From assembly GCF_020829645.1 (NCBI RefSeq), contig NZ_JAIVFS010000009.1, positions 1-64,000 on the forward strand: a DNA stretch of 64,000 nucleotides. The letters are read 5' to 3'. Positions 41,416 through 50,167 of the stretch are shown here, piece after piece. The stretch comes from Nostoc mirabile CHAB5784. Its GTDB lineage: Bacteria; Cyanobacteriota; Cyanobacteriia; Cyanobacteriales; Nostocaceae. The stretch's first letter is position 1. Every line of letters starts with the position of its first letter. Made by a program: the position numbers and the translations under genes. A model generated the notes under the pieces. That model was not told the origin of the DNA, did not search any database, and saw nothing but the letters and a program-made list of their open reading frames with translations.

Positions 41416-42861
41416 ATTCTGTTCTTTTTTGTAGTCTTTGGGTGGATTAACAAAAACGCGATCGCCTTCTTTAACTCCACCTAAAATCTGAGTTTCGTTT
41501 TGGATTTGTGCCCCAACTGTAACTTCGCGGAACTGGGGTTTATTGTTTGCATCTGGTACAAGTACGCCAGTTTGACCCTTTTCGGTGACGATTGACACCG
41601 TTGGTAACACCAAGGCATCATTGACGCGATCGCCCAGGAAGGTAAGATCCACATTTAAGCCAGAACGCAGTTTATCTGTACCACTATTCAGAGCAACCCG
41701 CACCTGGAAGGAAGTCACACCTTGTTCCACTACAGCTTCTGGAGCAATTAGGCGCACATTACCTTTAAAAACTTGATCGGGATAAGCATCAGCGACAATT
41801 TCCACCTGCTGTCCCGGTTTAATTCTGCCAAGATCAGCTTCGGGAACTTGAGCTAATATTTCTAACCCGCGTGCTACAGCGACAATTGAACTGGAAGTTG
41901 CCGACGCACTAGTAGAAGCAGAGGTTGTGGGTGTCACAAAAGCACCCACGTTAGCATACTTTTGGGTGACAATTCCCGAAAGAGGAGCGCGAATAATAGT
42001 CTCATCTAACTGCACTTGCACACCCTTCAACTGAGCCTCAGCAGCTGCAACAGCTGCTTGACGCTGGACAATTTCTTCAGAACGAGTGCCATCTTCTAAC
42101 AGTACCAATGCTGCCCGTGCTTCATTAACTGCTGCTTGACGTTGGGCGATTTCTTCAGTGCGAGTACCAATTTGGAGTAACGACAATCGTTTTTTAGCTT
42201 CTTCTAAACTGGCTCTAGCACTTTTGTCTTCGCTGATGGCTTGATCGAGTAATTGTCTTTTCTCTGCTCCCTGTTCGTATAGGTATTGATAACGCTTTAC
42301 CTGTCCACTGGTGTAATTCACCTTTGCTTGAGCCGCATCCACTTGGGATTGAGATTGAGCAATCTCTTGAGGACGATTACCAGCTTTAGCTTGGGTTAGC
42401 TGGGCTTGAGCTTGTGCTAATCGCGCTCTGGCTTGAGCAATTTCTTGAGGACGACTACCGGCAAGGGCTTCGGCTAGTTGTGCTTGACTTTGGGCTAAGT
42501 TAGCACGGTACTGGCTTCTTTGAGCCTCAATACCTGCGCTATCCATACGGGCGAGAATTTGCCCTTGTTGAATGCGATCGCCTTGTTCTACATATAATTG
42601 CGACAGCACTCCGGGGTTCTTCGGACTAATATTTACGCTCTGAACTGGCACAACTTTGCCACTAGCTGTAATCCGCAAGGTGACGTTTTTCGCTGCTACT
42701 GGCACAGTCAATTGAGCAATGTCTTCTTTTGTCCCTTGGTTTATCAAAGTATAGGTTGTGGCTGTACCAACAACCAAGACACCCCCTGCTATCACCCCCA
42801 TCAGCCAGCGTAATGGATATTTAACTTTGCCAATAACAGGAATTTCTATGTTCGTAGCCAT
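41407..42861 (-). CDS. Periplasmic adaptor (MacA/HlyD family) of an efflux transporter
   Basis: A 484-residue membrane-fusion protein. One N-terminal membrane helix (about residues 18-40), a lipoyl domain half with GVLSQLYVEQGDRIQQGQIL, then a long coiled coil (about residues 105-290) built of repeats such as GSRPQEIAQARARLAQAQAQ, and a beta-barrel with APLSGIVTQKYANVGAFVTP. It bridges the MacB-type permease (41375-40158, next gene) to an outer membrane channel such as TolC, which is not in the window. Its long hairpin shows internal duplications. Confidence 0.9.
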   Translation of the reverse strand: MATNIEIPVIGKVKYPLRWLMGVIAGGVLVVGTATTYTLINQGTKEDIAQLTVPVAAKNVTLRITASGKVVPVQSVNISPKNPGVLSQLYVEQGDRIQQGQILARMDSAGIEAQRSQYRANLAQSQAQLAEALAGSRPQEIAQARARLAQAQAQLTQAKAGNRPQEIAQSQSQVDAAQAKVNYTSGQVKRYQYLYEQGAEKRQLLDQAISEDKSARASLEEAKKRLSLLQIGTRTEEIAQRQAAVNEARAALVLLEDGTRSEEIVQRQAAVAAAEAQLKGVQVQLDETIIRAPLSGIVTQKYANVGAFVTPTTSASTSASATSSSIVAVARGLEILAQVPEADLGRIKPGQQVEIVADAYPDQVFKGNVRLIAPEAVVEQGVTSFQVRVALNSGTDKLRSGLNVDLTFLGDRVNDALVLPTVSIVTEKGQTGVLVPDANNKPQFREVTVGAQIQNETQILGGVKEGDRVFVNPPKDYKKEQNNS

Positions 42862-43341
42862 ATCTAAAAGCCTATAAATCTTATTTTATGAAAGTAGCTT
42901 GTTGTTATATGATTCCCATCGAATTGCCCATAGTAAAATCACCCCTTCAGAGCCAACAGCTGCGCTTTTGCTCCCCTTTGCGCTTGTGGGGAGTGGTTGG
43001 GGGTTCCTCTTAACTATGGTTAATTGAGCGGACATAAATATTAAAGGGTAGGTGCAGAAATGCGGAGTTGTTAAAGTTTTTGGATTAAATCTTTATTAAA
43101 AAACTAACAACTAGACGCATAGTTAGCTTCATGTTGCTTAATCTTACTTCATAATAGGTGTTACATGCCTGTATGCCTTCACCTGAAAGGGTGACTTTAG
43201 CCACATTATTATTTGACACCCTGCCTTGCTTATAATTTGCACCTTTTTAGCGACGCCGATAGCGAAGCGTTAGCGAGTCTTCGAGCGTCATAGCCCGCAC
43301 TTCGGCTGCGCTCAGTGACCGCCGCAGGCATCGCTACTATT
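42862..43341. other. Intergenic region between adaptor gene and repeat cluster
   Basis: Holds a possible degenerate copy of the ATATCATGTCCGC element (GAGCGGACATAAATATT at 43024-43040), and a mosaic repeat at 43249-43338. No gene seen. Confidence 0.5.
43249..43338. repeat. Mosaic repeat, inverted partner of 44198-44257
   Basis: GCGACGCCGATAGCGAAGC and ACTTCGGCTGCGCTCAGTGA then CCGCCGCAGGCATCGCT. The reverse complement of these words occurs at 44198-44257, so the two form an inverted pair about 860 bases apart. Confidence 0.7.
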
Positions 43342-43445
43342 GCAATACAGTTCGGATAAGATCCCCCCGCCTGTGGCGACCCCCTTAAAAAGGGGGTAAT
43401 TAGAAAAAAAAAGCCCCCCAATTTATCGGGGGGTTGGGGGGATCT
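43342..43445. repeat. Miniature repeat element (CCCCCAACCCCCCG family), copy 2
   Basis: Starts CAATACAGTTCGGATAAGAT and ends CCCCCCAATTTATCGGGGGG then TTGGGGGGATC. Inverse of the copy at 983-1073. Confidence 0.75.
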
Positions 43446-43461
43446 CCGAGGAATAAACACG

Positions 43462-43591
43462 TTAAGGGACTTCCAAATAAAAAAATATCCCAAAACTGAC
43501 GCAAAAATCTTCTCTATTTCTCCCCTCTCTGTGTTCTCTGCGTCTGGAGTGGTTCGTTCATTTGGATAATTTATTTCTTGGAAGTCCCTAA
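43462..43591. repeat. Miniature inverted-repeat element with TTA(A)GGGACTTCCAA ends
   Basis: TTAAGGGACTTCCAAATAA at the left and TTATTTCTTGGAAGTCCCTA at the right. It is followed directly by ACCGAACCGTATTG, the edge sequence of the neighbouring repeat, so this element seems inserted next to or into it. Confidence 0.75.
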
Positions 43592-43811
43592 CCGAACCGT
43601 ATTGGCTACTATTGCACCAAAGAAGCCACAATACTTAGGATAGTCGGCTTGCAGTATTGAAGCATTATGCTTGACGTAGACGCAAAGTCCTAACCCGGAG
43701 ACTCCCGGCTTGTCATTAAACCGATAATTATACCTAGTTACTTCATTGAAAAAACAAATAAAGTCGAATTTAATAAACAAAATACCGAAATGAGAAAGCA
43801 TTTAGACTAAA

Positions 43812-44100
43812 TGCTTTCTCAAACCCCAGTTTGCTTTCTCATTTCAGTAGATTTAGCAAGTAAAAAGGCATATTGCTTTCTCAAACCCCAGTTTGCTTTC
43901 TCATTTCGGTAGATTCAGCAAGTAAAAAGGCATTTTGCTTTCTCAAACCCCAGTTTGCTTTCTCATTTCGGTAGATTCAGCAAGCAAAAAGGCATTTTGC
44001 TTTCTCAAACCCCAGTTTGCTTTCTCATTTCAGTAGATCGCGCATTAATTTTAGTGTTTTGGGCAAGCAAAAAGGCGTATTGCTTTCTTAATTCACCTGA
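43812..44100. repeat. Tandem array of a 62-base unit, four copies and a partial one
   Basis: Units begin at 43812, 43874, 43936 and 43998; a partial unit starts at 44081. Each unit has TGCTTTCTCA twice, 20 bases apart, then TTTCGGTAGATTCAGCAAG. The whole unit is repeated, so this is not a CRISPR array. A single inverted half unit (GAAATGAGAAAGCA) lies at 43787-43800, so long hairpins can form. Confidence 0.9.
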
Positions 44101-44197
44101 TTGCTGACTCATAACATAAATTTCAAATTTGAAATTTTCGTCTTGGAAAATTCTGTTTGCGCTTGGTGAACGCCAGGGCGTTTCGTAGAGAAGCGAT

Positions 44198-44257
44198 GCC
44201 TGCGGTGGTCACTGAGCGCAGCCGAAGTGTGGGCTATTCGGCGTCGCCAAAAACCGC
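44198..44257. repeat. Mosaic repeat, inverted partner of 43249-43338
   Basis: CGATGCCTGCGGTGGTCACT, GAGCGCAGCCGAAGTGTGGG and CTATTCGGCGTCGCC. Confidence 0.7.
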
Positions 44258-44340
44258 CGCACCCTGCGGGATATTGTTACAGACTTTTCATTTTTAGATT
44301 GCTTGGATCGAAAGTAGCCATAAAGTTATCAGAAAAATGG

Positions 44341-44830
44341 GTTTAAAACCCCGTGCTTCTAGCACGGCTTTTCTTGGTCTTGGATGTATTTTTTGAGAAC
44401 TTCAATGGGCGCACCTCTAATCGTTGATACAAAATAACTAGGACTCCATAGAGCTTGCTTACCATAAGGTTTAGGGTATCCAGCTTGACCATATCTACGG
44501 CTAGACACACCTTTTAACGCATTAACAATTTGAGATATTGAGAGCTTAGGTGGAAATTCAATTAATGCGTGAATGTGATCTGATTCCCCGTTAAATTCAA
44601 TGACCTCTCTATTCGTTCAATACTTTGCTTAAATTGCAACACTGAACACGATAGAGATGGGAACGCAGCCAAAAATATAGAACAAGTCGGGAATAGAACA
44701 AGTCGGGATGGGGAATCGCCACGACTATAAACGGACGCAGAGGAATTGTAAGACTATTTCGGTAGCAGAATCCGTTGAAGCGTCAAGAATCACCGCTCCT
44801 TTATGAAGGTGAGTATTTCAAAAGGTGCTT
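44341..44830. mobile_element. Internally deleted IS605-type element
   Basis: Left end with GGTTTAAAACCCCGTGCTTC then TAGCACGG (hairpin with TTCTA loop), a truncated tnpA on the minus strand, then a junction at about 44620-44650, and a right end on the plus strand with AGCAGAATCCGTTGAAGCGT and CAAGAATCACCGCTCC. That last part resembles the omega-RNA/right end of tnpB elements I know from cyanobacteria. Almost all of tnpB and the start of tnpA are missing, giving a non-autonomous relic of about 490 bases. Confidence 0.6.
44359..44619 (-). pseudogene. tnpA: IS200-type transposase TnpA, N-terminally truncated
   Basis: The minus strand reads EVIEFNGESDHIHALIEFPP, then KLSISQIVNALKGVSSRRYG, LWSPSYFVSTIRGAPIEVLK and KYIQDQEKPC. 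H-I-H is the HUH metal motif of Y1 transposases (S-D-H-I-H-A). The catalytic tyrosine helix is also present (SSRRYGQAGYPKPYG region is before it). The N-terminal 40-50 residues are missing; the stop is in the left-end hairpin at 44359-44361. Confidence 0.8.
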
Positions 44831-45193
44831 CCTCGCATTCTACGTTAGGAATTTGCAGCCAGTGATTTCCTAAGCAAAAACCTCTGTGGTTGCGATCGCA
44901 GATTTAGGTGATATGCTCAGTGCTGACATCACGAAGTTTGTTACCAACAGCAGGGCGATCGCAACGACAACCCAACAATTTATCTTGTAACAGTGGTTAC
45001 CATAGTGATAATTGGATAATACCAATTTGAGCAATGATTACAACAGATGGAGCGCTCAAAGCAATTACCAGCAACTCTTTCTCTACGATACGCTCTGGCG
45101 TTCACAATCCAAAATCGTTCGACTGAGCGTAACCGAAATCCAAAATCGTATAATAAACTACTCTCTTCCCAGTCCAAGATTACCTATCTTCTT

Positions 45194-45958
45194 ATGGCAA
45201 ACACTATTACAATTACCGATTCCCTGGTTCCTAATCCTGTACCGAAACCAGCAATCATTAGACTAGAAAACATTTTCAAGATTTATGGTAGTGGTGAAAC
45301 AGAAGTACGAGCGCTGAATGATGTCAACCTAATCGTGGAACAGGGCGAATATTGTGCAATCATGGGGCCTTCTGGTTCTGGTAAATCCACAGCCATGAAT
45401 ATTATCGGTTGTCTCGACCGTCCCACAGGCGGACATTATTATTTAGATAACCTCGATGTAGCCCAAATGGAGGATCGCTCATTGGCACACATCCGGAATA
45501 AAAAGCTGGGGTTTGTGTTTCAACAATTCCATCTATTGCCCCAACTAACAGCCCTAGAAAACGTGATGTTGCCAATGGTATATGCTAGTGTGAACCCAAA
45601 AGAAAGAAGCGATCGCGCAACAGTTGCCCTGACGCGAGTAGGTTTAGCAAATCGCCTCAACAACAAACCAACTCAACTATCTGGTGGACAACAACAACGA
45701 GTAGCGATCGCGCGTGCGATCGTTAATCGTCCCGTGCTACTCTTAGCCGATGAACCTACAGGCGCACTTGATTCGCGCACAACCCAAGAAGTCTTAGATA
45801 TATTTAGCGAACTCAATGCTAGTGGAATTACCGTTGTCATGGTAACTCATGAACCAGAAGTTGCTCGTCAAACCCAGCGCATAGTTTGGTTCCGAGATGG
45901 TCAAGTAATACACTCCAATCTCACACCATCTGACTTGAGTAGCGTTGCTGTGTCATAA
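45194..45958 (+). CDS. MacB/LolD-type ABC transporter ATPase
   Basis: A 254-residue ATPase from ATG 45194. Walker [18 protein letters not shown]-loop [20 protein letters not shown], signature [16 protein letters not shown], Walker [14 protein letters not shown], and [10 protein letters not shown]. The GCLDRPTGG and FQQFHLLP segments mark the MacB/LolD/DevA group. It should energise the permease at 40158-41375 with the adaptor at 41407-42861. In most relatives all three are in one operon; here the ATPase is on the opposite strand across 2.3 kb of repeats. The frame is open to 45047, but the additional 49 codons are not conserved-looking. Confidence 0.9.
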   Translation: MANTITITDSLVPNPVPKPAIIRLENIFKIYGSGETEVRALNDVNLIVEQGEYCAIMGPSGSGKSTAMNIIGCLDRPTGGHYYLDNLDVAQMEDRSLAHIRNKKLGFVFQQFHLLPQLTALENVMLPMVYASVNPKERSDRATVALTRVGLANRLNNKPTQLSGGQQQRVAIARAIVNRPVLLLADEPTGALDSRTTQEVLDIFSELNASGITVVMVTHEPEVARQTQRIVWFRDGQVIHSNLTPSDLSSVAVS

Positions 45959-45967
45959 CTTATTAAA

Positions 45968-46005
45968 GTCCGCCTACCCTTGGCATTCTCACAGGGTAGG
46001 CGGAC
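45968..46005. terminator. Perfect 13-bp inverted repeat after the ATPase gene
   Basis: GTCCGCCTACCCT and AGGGTAGGCGGAC with a 12-base loop, 10 bases after the gene stop. There is no T run, so it may stabilise the 3' end or be a repeat hairpin rather than an intrinsic terminator. Confidence 0.6.
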
Positions 46006-46031
46006 GAGAGTTTGTGTAGCCGCGACTTCTA

Positions 46032-46118
46032 GTAGTCTGTCAAGTTTAAGCAAGTAAGTTCGTAGTAAGGACTTTAGTCCTTATCCTCTAAGCACGCTTT
46101 GTGCTTACTACAAACTTT
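46032..46118. repeat. Hairpin repeat GTAGTCTGTCAAG...CTACTACAAAC, copy 1
   Basis: GTAGTCTGTCAAG, CGTAGTAAGGACTTTAGTCC and AAGCACGCTTTGTGCTTACT then ACAAAC. A second copy is at 63391-63472. Inner hairpins GGACTTTAGTCC and AAGCAC...GTGCTT are present in both. Confidence 0.8.
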
Positions 46119-46261
46119 TCATTACTAGCCTAGACATTGTACTAGTACAGGCCGGCGGAAATAAACCTACCATTTCATTAGAGCCAGAAAGCCCAAAATT
46201 AAAGCATATGTGAATGCGTGACTTTTGATTTCCGCCTTGCGATACTAGTCGCCAGTTCCGA

Positions 46262-46792
46262 TTACAAACTAGACGTTTTCCCAGTTTCTGCTTGCGTCTC
46301 AATGGGCTTAACATCGGTGTAACCCACTTCACCAGCTATTGTCCGAAACACCGAAATTTGCTCGTCAAAATCTAATCCTTCAATCTGGGAAACCAGATCA
46401 TTAATTGCCTTAGTTGGTTCATAGCTAGCTGGTAAGTCAACCACCTTATCTCCCATAGCTACTGCCCAAGCATACCAAACTAACAGCTGGTTGTTTTCTT
46501 TTATCGCTCCATAAGCACGGGAATATTCTGTATCTTTGCGGTTAACTATATCCCGCATAATATCTAGTTGCTGCTCATCTGATAACTCAAAATAATCTCC
46601 TAGCAGAAGTGGTGCTAACTCAGGTTCGGCCGCAGCAGGAGCAGCTGGTGTGATAGAATCACCCATTTTTTTATAAACTAAATAGAACCAAGCTAATTTT
46701 GCATCGGTATCTAAATTATTAAACCCATCTACCAAATTTTGAGATTCATTGCTCTGGGCTTGAGAAATATCTTTATCGTAACTTGCAGTCAT
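46262..46792 (-). CDS. Helical carotenoid protein (OCP N-terminal domain homologue)
   Basis: A 176-residue all-helical protein of the OCP N-terminal domain family. LAWFYLVYKKMGDSITPAAP, LSDEQQLDIMRDIVN and IEGLDFDEQISVFRTIAGEV match the two four-helix bundles that enclose one keto-carotenoid. Helical carotenoid proteins quench singlet oxygen, and some quench phycobilisomes. They can receive a carotenoid from a CTD homologue; such a gene lies 3.4 kb away at 50159. Paralogue group (HCP1-HCP4) cannot be fixed by eye. The C-terminus (IETQAETGKTSSL) is polar. Confidence 0.88.
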   Translation of the reverse strand: MTASYDKDISQAQSNESQNLVDGFNNLDTDAKLAWFYLVYKKMGDSITPAAPAAAEPELAPLLLGDYFELSDEQQLDIMRDIVNRKDTEYSRAYGAIKENNQLLVWYAWAVAMGDKVVDLPASYEPTKAINDLVSQIEGLDFDEQISVFRTIAGEVGYTDVKPIETQAETGKTSSL

Positions 46793-47014
46793 AATTTTAT
46801 TTCCAAAGAAATTTTACACGCCAAACTAAGGCTTACCAAAGTTTGAGCATCAGCTTCTACTATCGAGAGAAAGAGTTATATTAATTGTCAATTGCACCTT
46901 TAATCTATCTTTTAATAGAGGTAAAGCCTCACCCAAGGGAGCAAGGAAAGAATTAATTACTTTGTTATGCTCTTTCAAGTAAGCAATAAAAAATTTAACC
47001 TAAGGATTTTAATT

Positions 47015-47389
47015 ATGCCTGATGAAGTAAAGCCCAATGTTAATGAAGCTCCCACCCATGATGCTCAATTAGCTGCCGAAAGCATAGCTAGTGGTGAAGA
47101 AAATGCGCCAAACGTCGATTTTGATGCTGATTATGCAACTGCACAACAATTCAGCGTTAGTGAAGTTGATCGCACAGGTGAAGGCGCAGCAGCAGCCGAA
47201 GCAGCCACTGCACCTCAATATCAAACCTCTAAACCAGTAGAGACAAAAACTCAAGCGCAGTCAACTGGTAATTCTGATGATTTTTTAGAGTTAGCAAAGG
47301 AAGTTGGGAATTCTAACACTGAGGGTGTAACTAATGTCAGTGATGATCTATTACAACAAGCTTTAGAAAAGGGTGAACGGAAAAATTAA
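47015..47389 (+). CDS. Acidic low-complexity hypothetical protein
   Basis: A 124-residue protein from ATG 47015, with AAGGA nine bases upstream. It is acidic, rich in Ala, Glu and Asn (GEGAAAAEAATAPQYQTSKP) and is predicted to be disordered except for a short C-terminal helical part (DDLLQQALEKGERKN). I do not recognise a family. It is divergent from the carotenoid protein gene with a 220-base shared promoter region, so the two may respond to the same signal. A frame open to 46967 is less likely. Confidence 0.6.
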   Translation: MPDEVKPNVNEAPTHDAQLAAESIASGEENAPNVDFDADYATAQQFSVSEVDRTGEGAAAAEAATAPQYQTSKPVETKTQAQSTGNSDDFLELAKEVGNSNTEGVTNVSDDLLQQALEKGERKN

Positions 47390-47413
47390 GTTTTCCTGAT
47401 ATTTTGGTATTTT

Positions 47414-47448
47414 GTAGGGTGGGCATTAATATACATGGCCCACCCTAC
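47414..47448. repeat. Hairpin GTAGGGTGGGC...GCCCACCCTAC
   Basis: Perfect 11-bp inverted repeat with a 13-base loop, 25 bases after the stop of the acidic protein gene. The words are those of the common GTAGGGTGGGC repeat also seen at 21051 and 21511. Confidence 0.75.
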
Positions 47449-47495
47449 TGTTTTGATGAATCGCCAATAGTTAATATTTTCACTATCGACTTTTG

Positions 47496-47644
47496 ATATC
47501 ATGTCCGCATGAATAGTTATGCTTACCACAGTCATTAGACCCCACCCCTTAATCCCCTCCCCGCAAGCGGGGAGGGGAGACAAAGCATAGCTTTGGCGGG
47601 GTGGGGTTCTTCGGGTTTAAGAAGCAATCAAGTGGACATAATAT
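47496..47644. repeat. Miniature inverted-repeat element with ATATCATGTCCGC ends, copy 2
   Basis: 149 bases, inverted relative to the copy at 12556-12703. The interior hairpin reads CCCCTCCCCGCAAGCGGGGA. Both copies carry CCGAAGAACCCC next to GATTGCTT at one end. Confidence 0.85.
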
Positions 47645-47718
47645 GACTATTAATAAAGAGTTTTTGGTACATACCTCGTCCCTTCTGGGCGAAAAAAACT
47701 AATAATTAAGACTAATTC

Positions 47719-47750
47719 AAACCACGTCCCTTATAGACGTGGTTTCTTTT
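47719..47750 (+). terminator. Terminator-like hairpin
   Basis: AAACCACGTC and GACGTGGTTT around CCTTATA, followed by CTTTT. It lies between two convergent genes and may end either transcript. Confidence 0.65.
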
Positions 47751-47752
47751 GG

Positions 47753-47803
47753 ACTAATGACTAATGACCAATGACCAATGACCAATGACCAATGACTAAT
47801 GAC
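47753..47803. repeat. TGACCAA heptamer tract
   Basis: About six copies of TGACCAA/TGACTAA. The tract reaches into the 3' end of the HAD gene and supplies its last codons and stop. Confidence 0.85.
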
Positions 47804-48434
47804 GACCATTCATCACTTCTAGTAGTTCGCTAGGCCGCTGAATTAAATAATCTGGATTTTGCTTGGCTAATACTTCCGGTGAATTAAAGCCCCAAGTTAC
47901 TGCAATCACTTGGATATTTGCTTTCTTTGATGCTTCAATATCTCTGGTTTCATCTCCGACATAAATAACTTCTTGAGGTTGGAGTTGATTTTGCCTTAAT
48001 ACATTATTGATTATGGTTGTTTTACCAAAAATCGTAATTCCTGAGTAGATAAAATCAAATAAGTGATTTAAATCATTGATTGTCAAGAATTGCGTCACAT
48101 TTTCTTTAGAATTAGAAGTGATAATTCCCAGTTTATATCCTTCATTTTGGAGTTCGATTAATGCTTCTTTAATTCCCGGAATAGGCTTTAATTCTGGGAT
48201 TTTGTTTTTTAATTCTCCTTTCACTTTTTTAACTAAAAAAGGTATCTTAAATAGAGAAACTCCTGAGTACTTAATAATTTCCCTAGATGTTAAGTTTTTA
48301 AGGAAGGATAATTGCTCTGGGCTTATGTGCCTATAACCAAAGTCTACAGCTAGACGATTGGCAATACTTACAAGAGCATCTACTGTATCAGCAATAGTGC
48401 CATCAAAATCAAAAATAATTACTTTCGGGGTCAT
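47796..48434 (-). CDS. HAD superfamily hydrolase, phosphoglycolate phosphatase-like
   Basis: A 212-residue HAD phosphatase from ATG 48434. Motif I is IIFDFDGTIADTVDAL (DxDGT), motif II LGIITSNSK (T/S), motif III K in ITIFGKTTII, motif IV IYVGDETRDIEASKKA. The cap is the small helical C1 type of Gph/PGP-like enzymes. Possible substrates include 2-phosphoglycolate from photorespiration, but the family is wide. It overlaps the queG gene by 26 bases, so the two are co-translated. ATG 48455 would extend the overlap without family support. Confidence 0.85.
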   Translation of the reverse strand: MTPKVIIFDFDGTIADTVDALVSIANRLAVDFGYRHISPEQLSFLKNLTSREIIKYSGVSLFKIPFLVKKVKGELKNKIPELKPIPGIKEALIELQNEGYKLGIITSNSKENVTQFLTINDLNHLFDFIYSGITIFGKTTIINNVLRQNQLQPQEVIYVGDETRDIEASKKANIQVIAVTWGFNSPEVLAKQNPDYLIQRPSELLEVMNGRH

Positions 48435-49383
48435 TATTTCGCCTGGATGCGTCAAGATTAGCTAGGGCGTTGCGTCGTAACATTTCTGGCTTAATCCGCC
48501 GCAAGGCAGATGCTGGAAATCGTTTATCCCACTCCTGATCTGAGATTTGGGCTAATTCTAGCAGTTTGGGAGCAATATTCGCAGGATTTGGCTGAAACTC
48601 TGCAATATCAGTTGTTTGGGAAAAACGTTGATTCCAAGGACAAACATCTTGGCAAATATCACAACCAGCAACCCAGCCTTGTAAATGAGGTGTCACTGCC
48701 TCTGGTAATTCCTCTGCCCGATTTTCAATCGTATGATAAGCAATGCAGCGATTAGCATCCACAACAAAAGGCTGAGTAATTGCACCCGTAGGACAAGCCT
48801 GAAGACAACGAGTACAGCTACCGCAGTGTTTTGTATGCGGGCGATCGCTCTCTAATTCTAAATTGGTCAACACTTCTCCCAAAAATACCCAAGAGCCATA
48901 TTCTCGTGTAATCACATTACCATTTTTGGCAATCCAACCAATTCCGGCAAGTTGAGCCAACACTTTATCTTGCACTGGGCCAGTGTCTGCATAATAACGA
49001 GCTAATACACCTTTTTCAAGTGATTCTACCCATCTGGCTAGCTGCTTAAGTTTTTTATGCATCACCTTGTGATAATCCCTTCCCCAGCCATAACGAGAAA
49101 TTTTGGCGTATTCCTCGCCTTCTGGACGTTGATGTGGTGTGTAGTAATTTAGCGCCACACACACTAGCGATCGCGCCTCTGGCATAACTAAGCGAATATC
49201 CTGGCGTTTTGGGTTAGCCATCCATTCCATATCGGCGTGATAACCCAGTTCAATCCATGCTTGTAACCTCTGCGCTTCTGTGGTGTCTACCCTATCTACA
49301 GCAGCAATTCCAACTTTGTGAAAGCCCAACTCGCTGGCTTTCTCTTTCACTACATTGCTGCTTGTTACGGAATACTGATTCAT
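48409..49383 (-). CDS. queG: Epoxyqueuosine reductase QueG
   Basis: A 324-residue protein with the QueG N-terminal corrinoid-binding domain (RYGWGRDYHKVMHKKL; YADTGPVQDK) and two [4Fe-4S] sites (CGSCTRCLQACPTGA and CDICQDVCPWNQ). It catalyses the last step of queuosine synthesis in tRNA, reducing epoxyqueuosine with cobalamin. The conserved D in TGPVQDKVLA region (YADTGP) is the proton donor. Length is normal. It overlaps the downstream HAD gene. Confidence 0.93.
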   Translation of the reverse strand: MNQYSVTSSNVVKEKASELGFHKVGIAAVDRVDTTEAQRLQAWIELGYHADMEWMANPKRQDIRLVMPEARSLVCVALNYYTPHQRPEGEEYAKISRYGWGRDYHKVMHKKLKQLARWVESLEKGVLARYYADTGPVQDKVLAQLAGIGWIAKNGNVITREYGSWVFLGEVLTNLELESDRPHTKHCGSCTRCLQACPTGAITQPFVVDANRCIAYHTIENRAEELPEAVTPHLQGWVAGCDICQDVCPWNQRFSQTTDIAEFQPNPANIAPKLLELAQISDQEWDKRFPASALRRIKPEMLRRNALANLDASRRNNDPESNYF

Positions 49384-50067
49384 TTTTTTATCTAGATTGT
49401 GCCTAAATAAAGGCGATTTAATTCTACATTACGTAGTCAATACCTTTGATTAACATTTGTTGCTTATTCTAAGTAGGTCGGCATAAATAATTATCGTTGG
49501 GATAAAGCAGGGGGTAGGGGGCAGTTCTTGGTGGGGGAAAAAGGGTTTGAGCCTTGTTTACTTTTCTTCACACAGTTTGCTTTTATTGTGCCGACTTACT
49601 TATATAATTTTTTTTATAGCAGTTATCGTTTGGATTCAAAATATGGTAGGGGCACAGCATTGCTCATTGGTGTCTACTTTTGCCTTGGCTCAGGGAATTC
49701 GCGGCACTCTCGCTCTCGTCCACCTCCGTGGACTAATACAAAATCTTTGATTGCTTAACCCACGGAGGCAGGTTTTGTCTCGTGTAGACAAGCCAGTGCG
49801 TTGGGCGGCGAGCCACTCTTGTTGCAACTGGCGTGCGGTTTATAACCGCCCTTTTAACGTTAAGTTGACACGCATGAGCAAAGCTTAGCCCCTACGAGTG
49901 GTCTGTATTCCCATGCAATTGAGAACCGCTATATTGCAACATCTCAACCATCGTGAGGAAGATTTATACAAATGTGGCAATATCTCAACAGCAGGTTTCT
50001 TTTTAGCTATTTTTGTATTGAAATTAATATTTAGGTAGCATAATACAGATAATTCTCTGATTAAAGT
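49384..50067. other. Intergenic region with a miniature element
   Basis: Contains the 250-base element at 49646-49895. The rest is A/T-rich. Short frames at 49528-49758 lie partly in the element and have no coding character. Confidence 0.55.
49646..49895. repeat. Miniature inverted-repeat element with GGGGCACAGCA ends, copy 2
   Basis: Left end GTAGGGGCACAGCATTGCTC then ATTGGTGTC; right end GTTAAGTTGACACGCATGAG then CAAAGCTTAGCCCCTAC. The interior holds the CCACGGAGG hairpin repeat (49726-49785) rather than the G/C-rich hairpin of copy 1, so its inside is different. Confidence 0.8.
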
Positions 50068-50167
50068 AAAAAAGGATACATTGCCATAAATTTATTATTT
50101 ATGGAGATTGTTAATTTTGAATTTTTAATTTTTAATTTTGAATTCGGAGCGAAGCAACGTGACCTCT
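50068..50167 (+). promoter_or_regulatory. Leader with SD-GTG module, intact copy shared with arsH
   Basis: AAAGGATACA, ATGGAGATTGTTAATTTTGA, TTTTGAATTCGGAGCGAAGC and AACGTGACCTCT follow in order. GGAG is nine bases before GTG 50159. This is the uninterrupted version of the arsH leader. Confidence 0.65.

Noticed and set aside
43230..43801. Minus-strand frames of 133 and 76 codons
   Set aside because: They lie wholly in miniature elements and mosaic repeats.
43812..44100. CRISPR array
   Set aside because: The whole 62-base unit is repeated, including the part that would be the spacer, and there are no cas genes.
49528..49758. Overlapping short plus-strand frames
   Set aside because: They run into a miniature element and overlap each other in two frames without coding bias.
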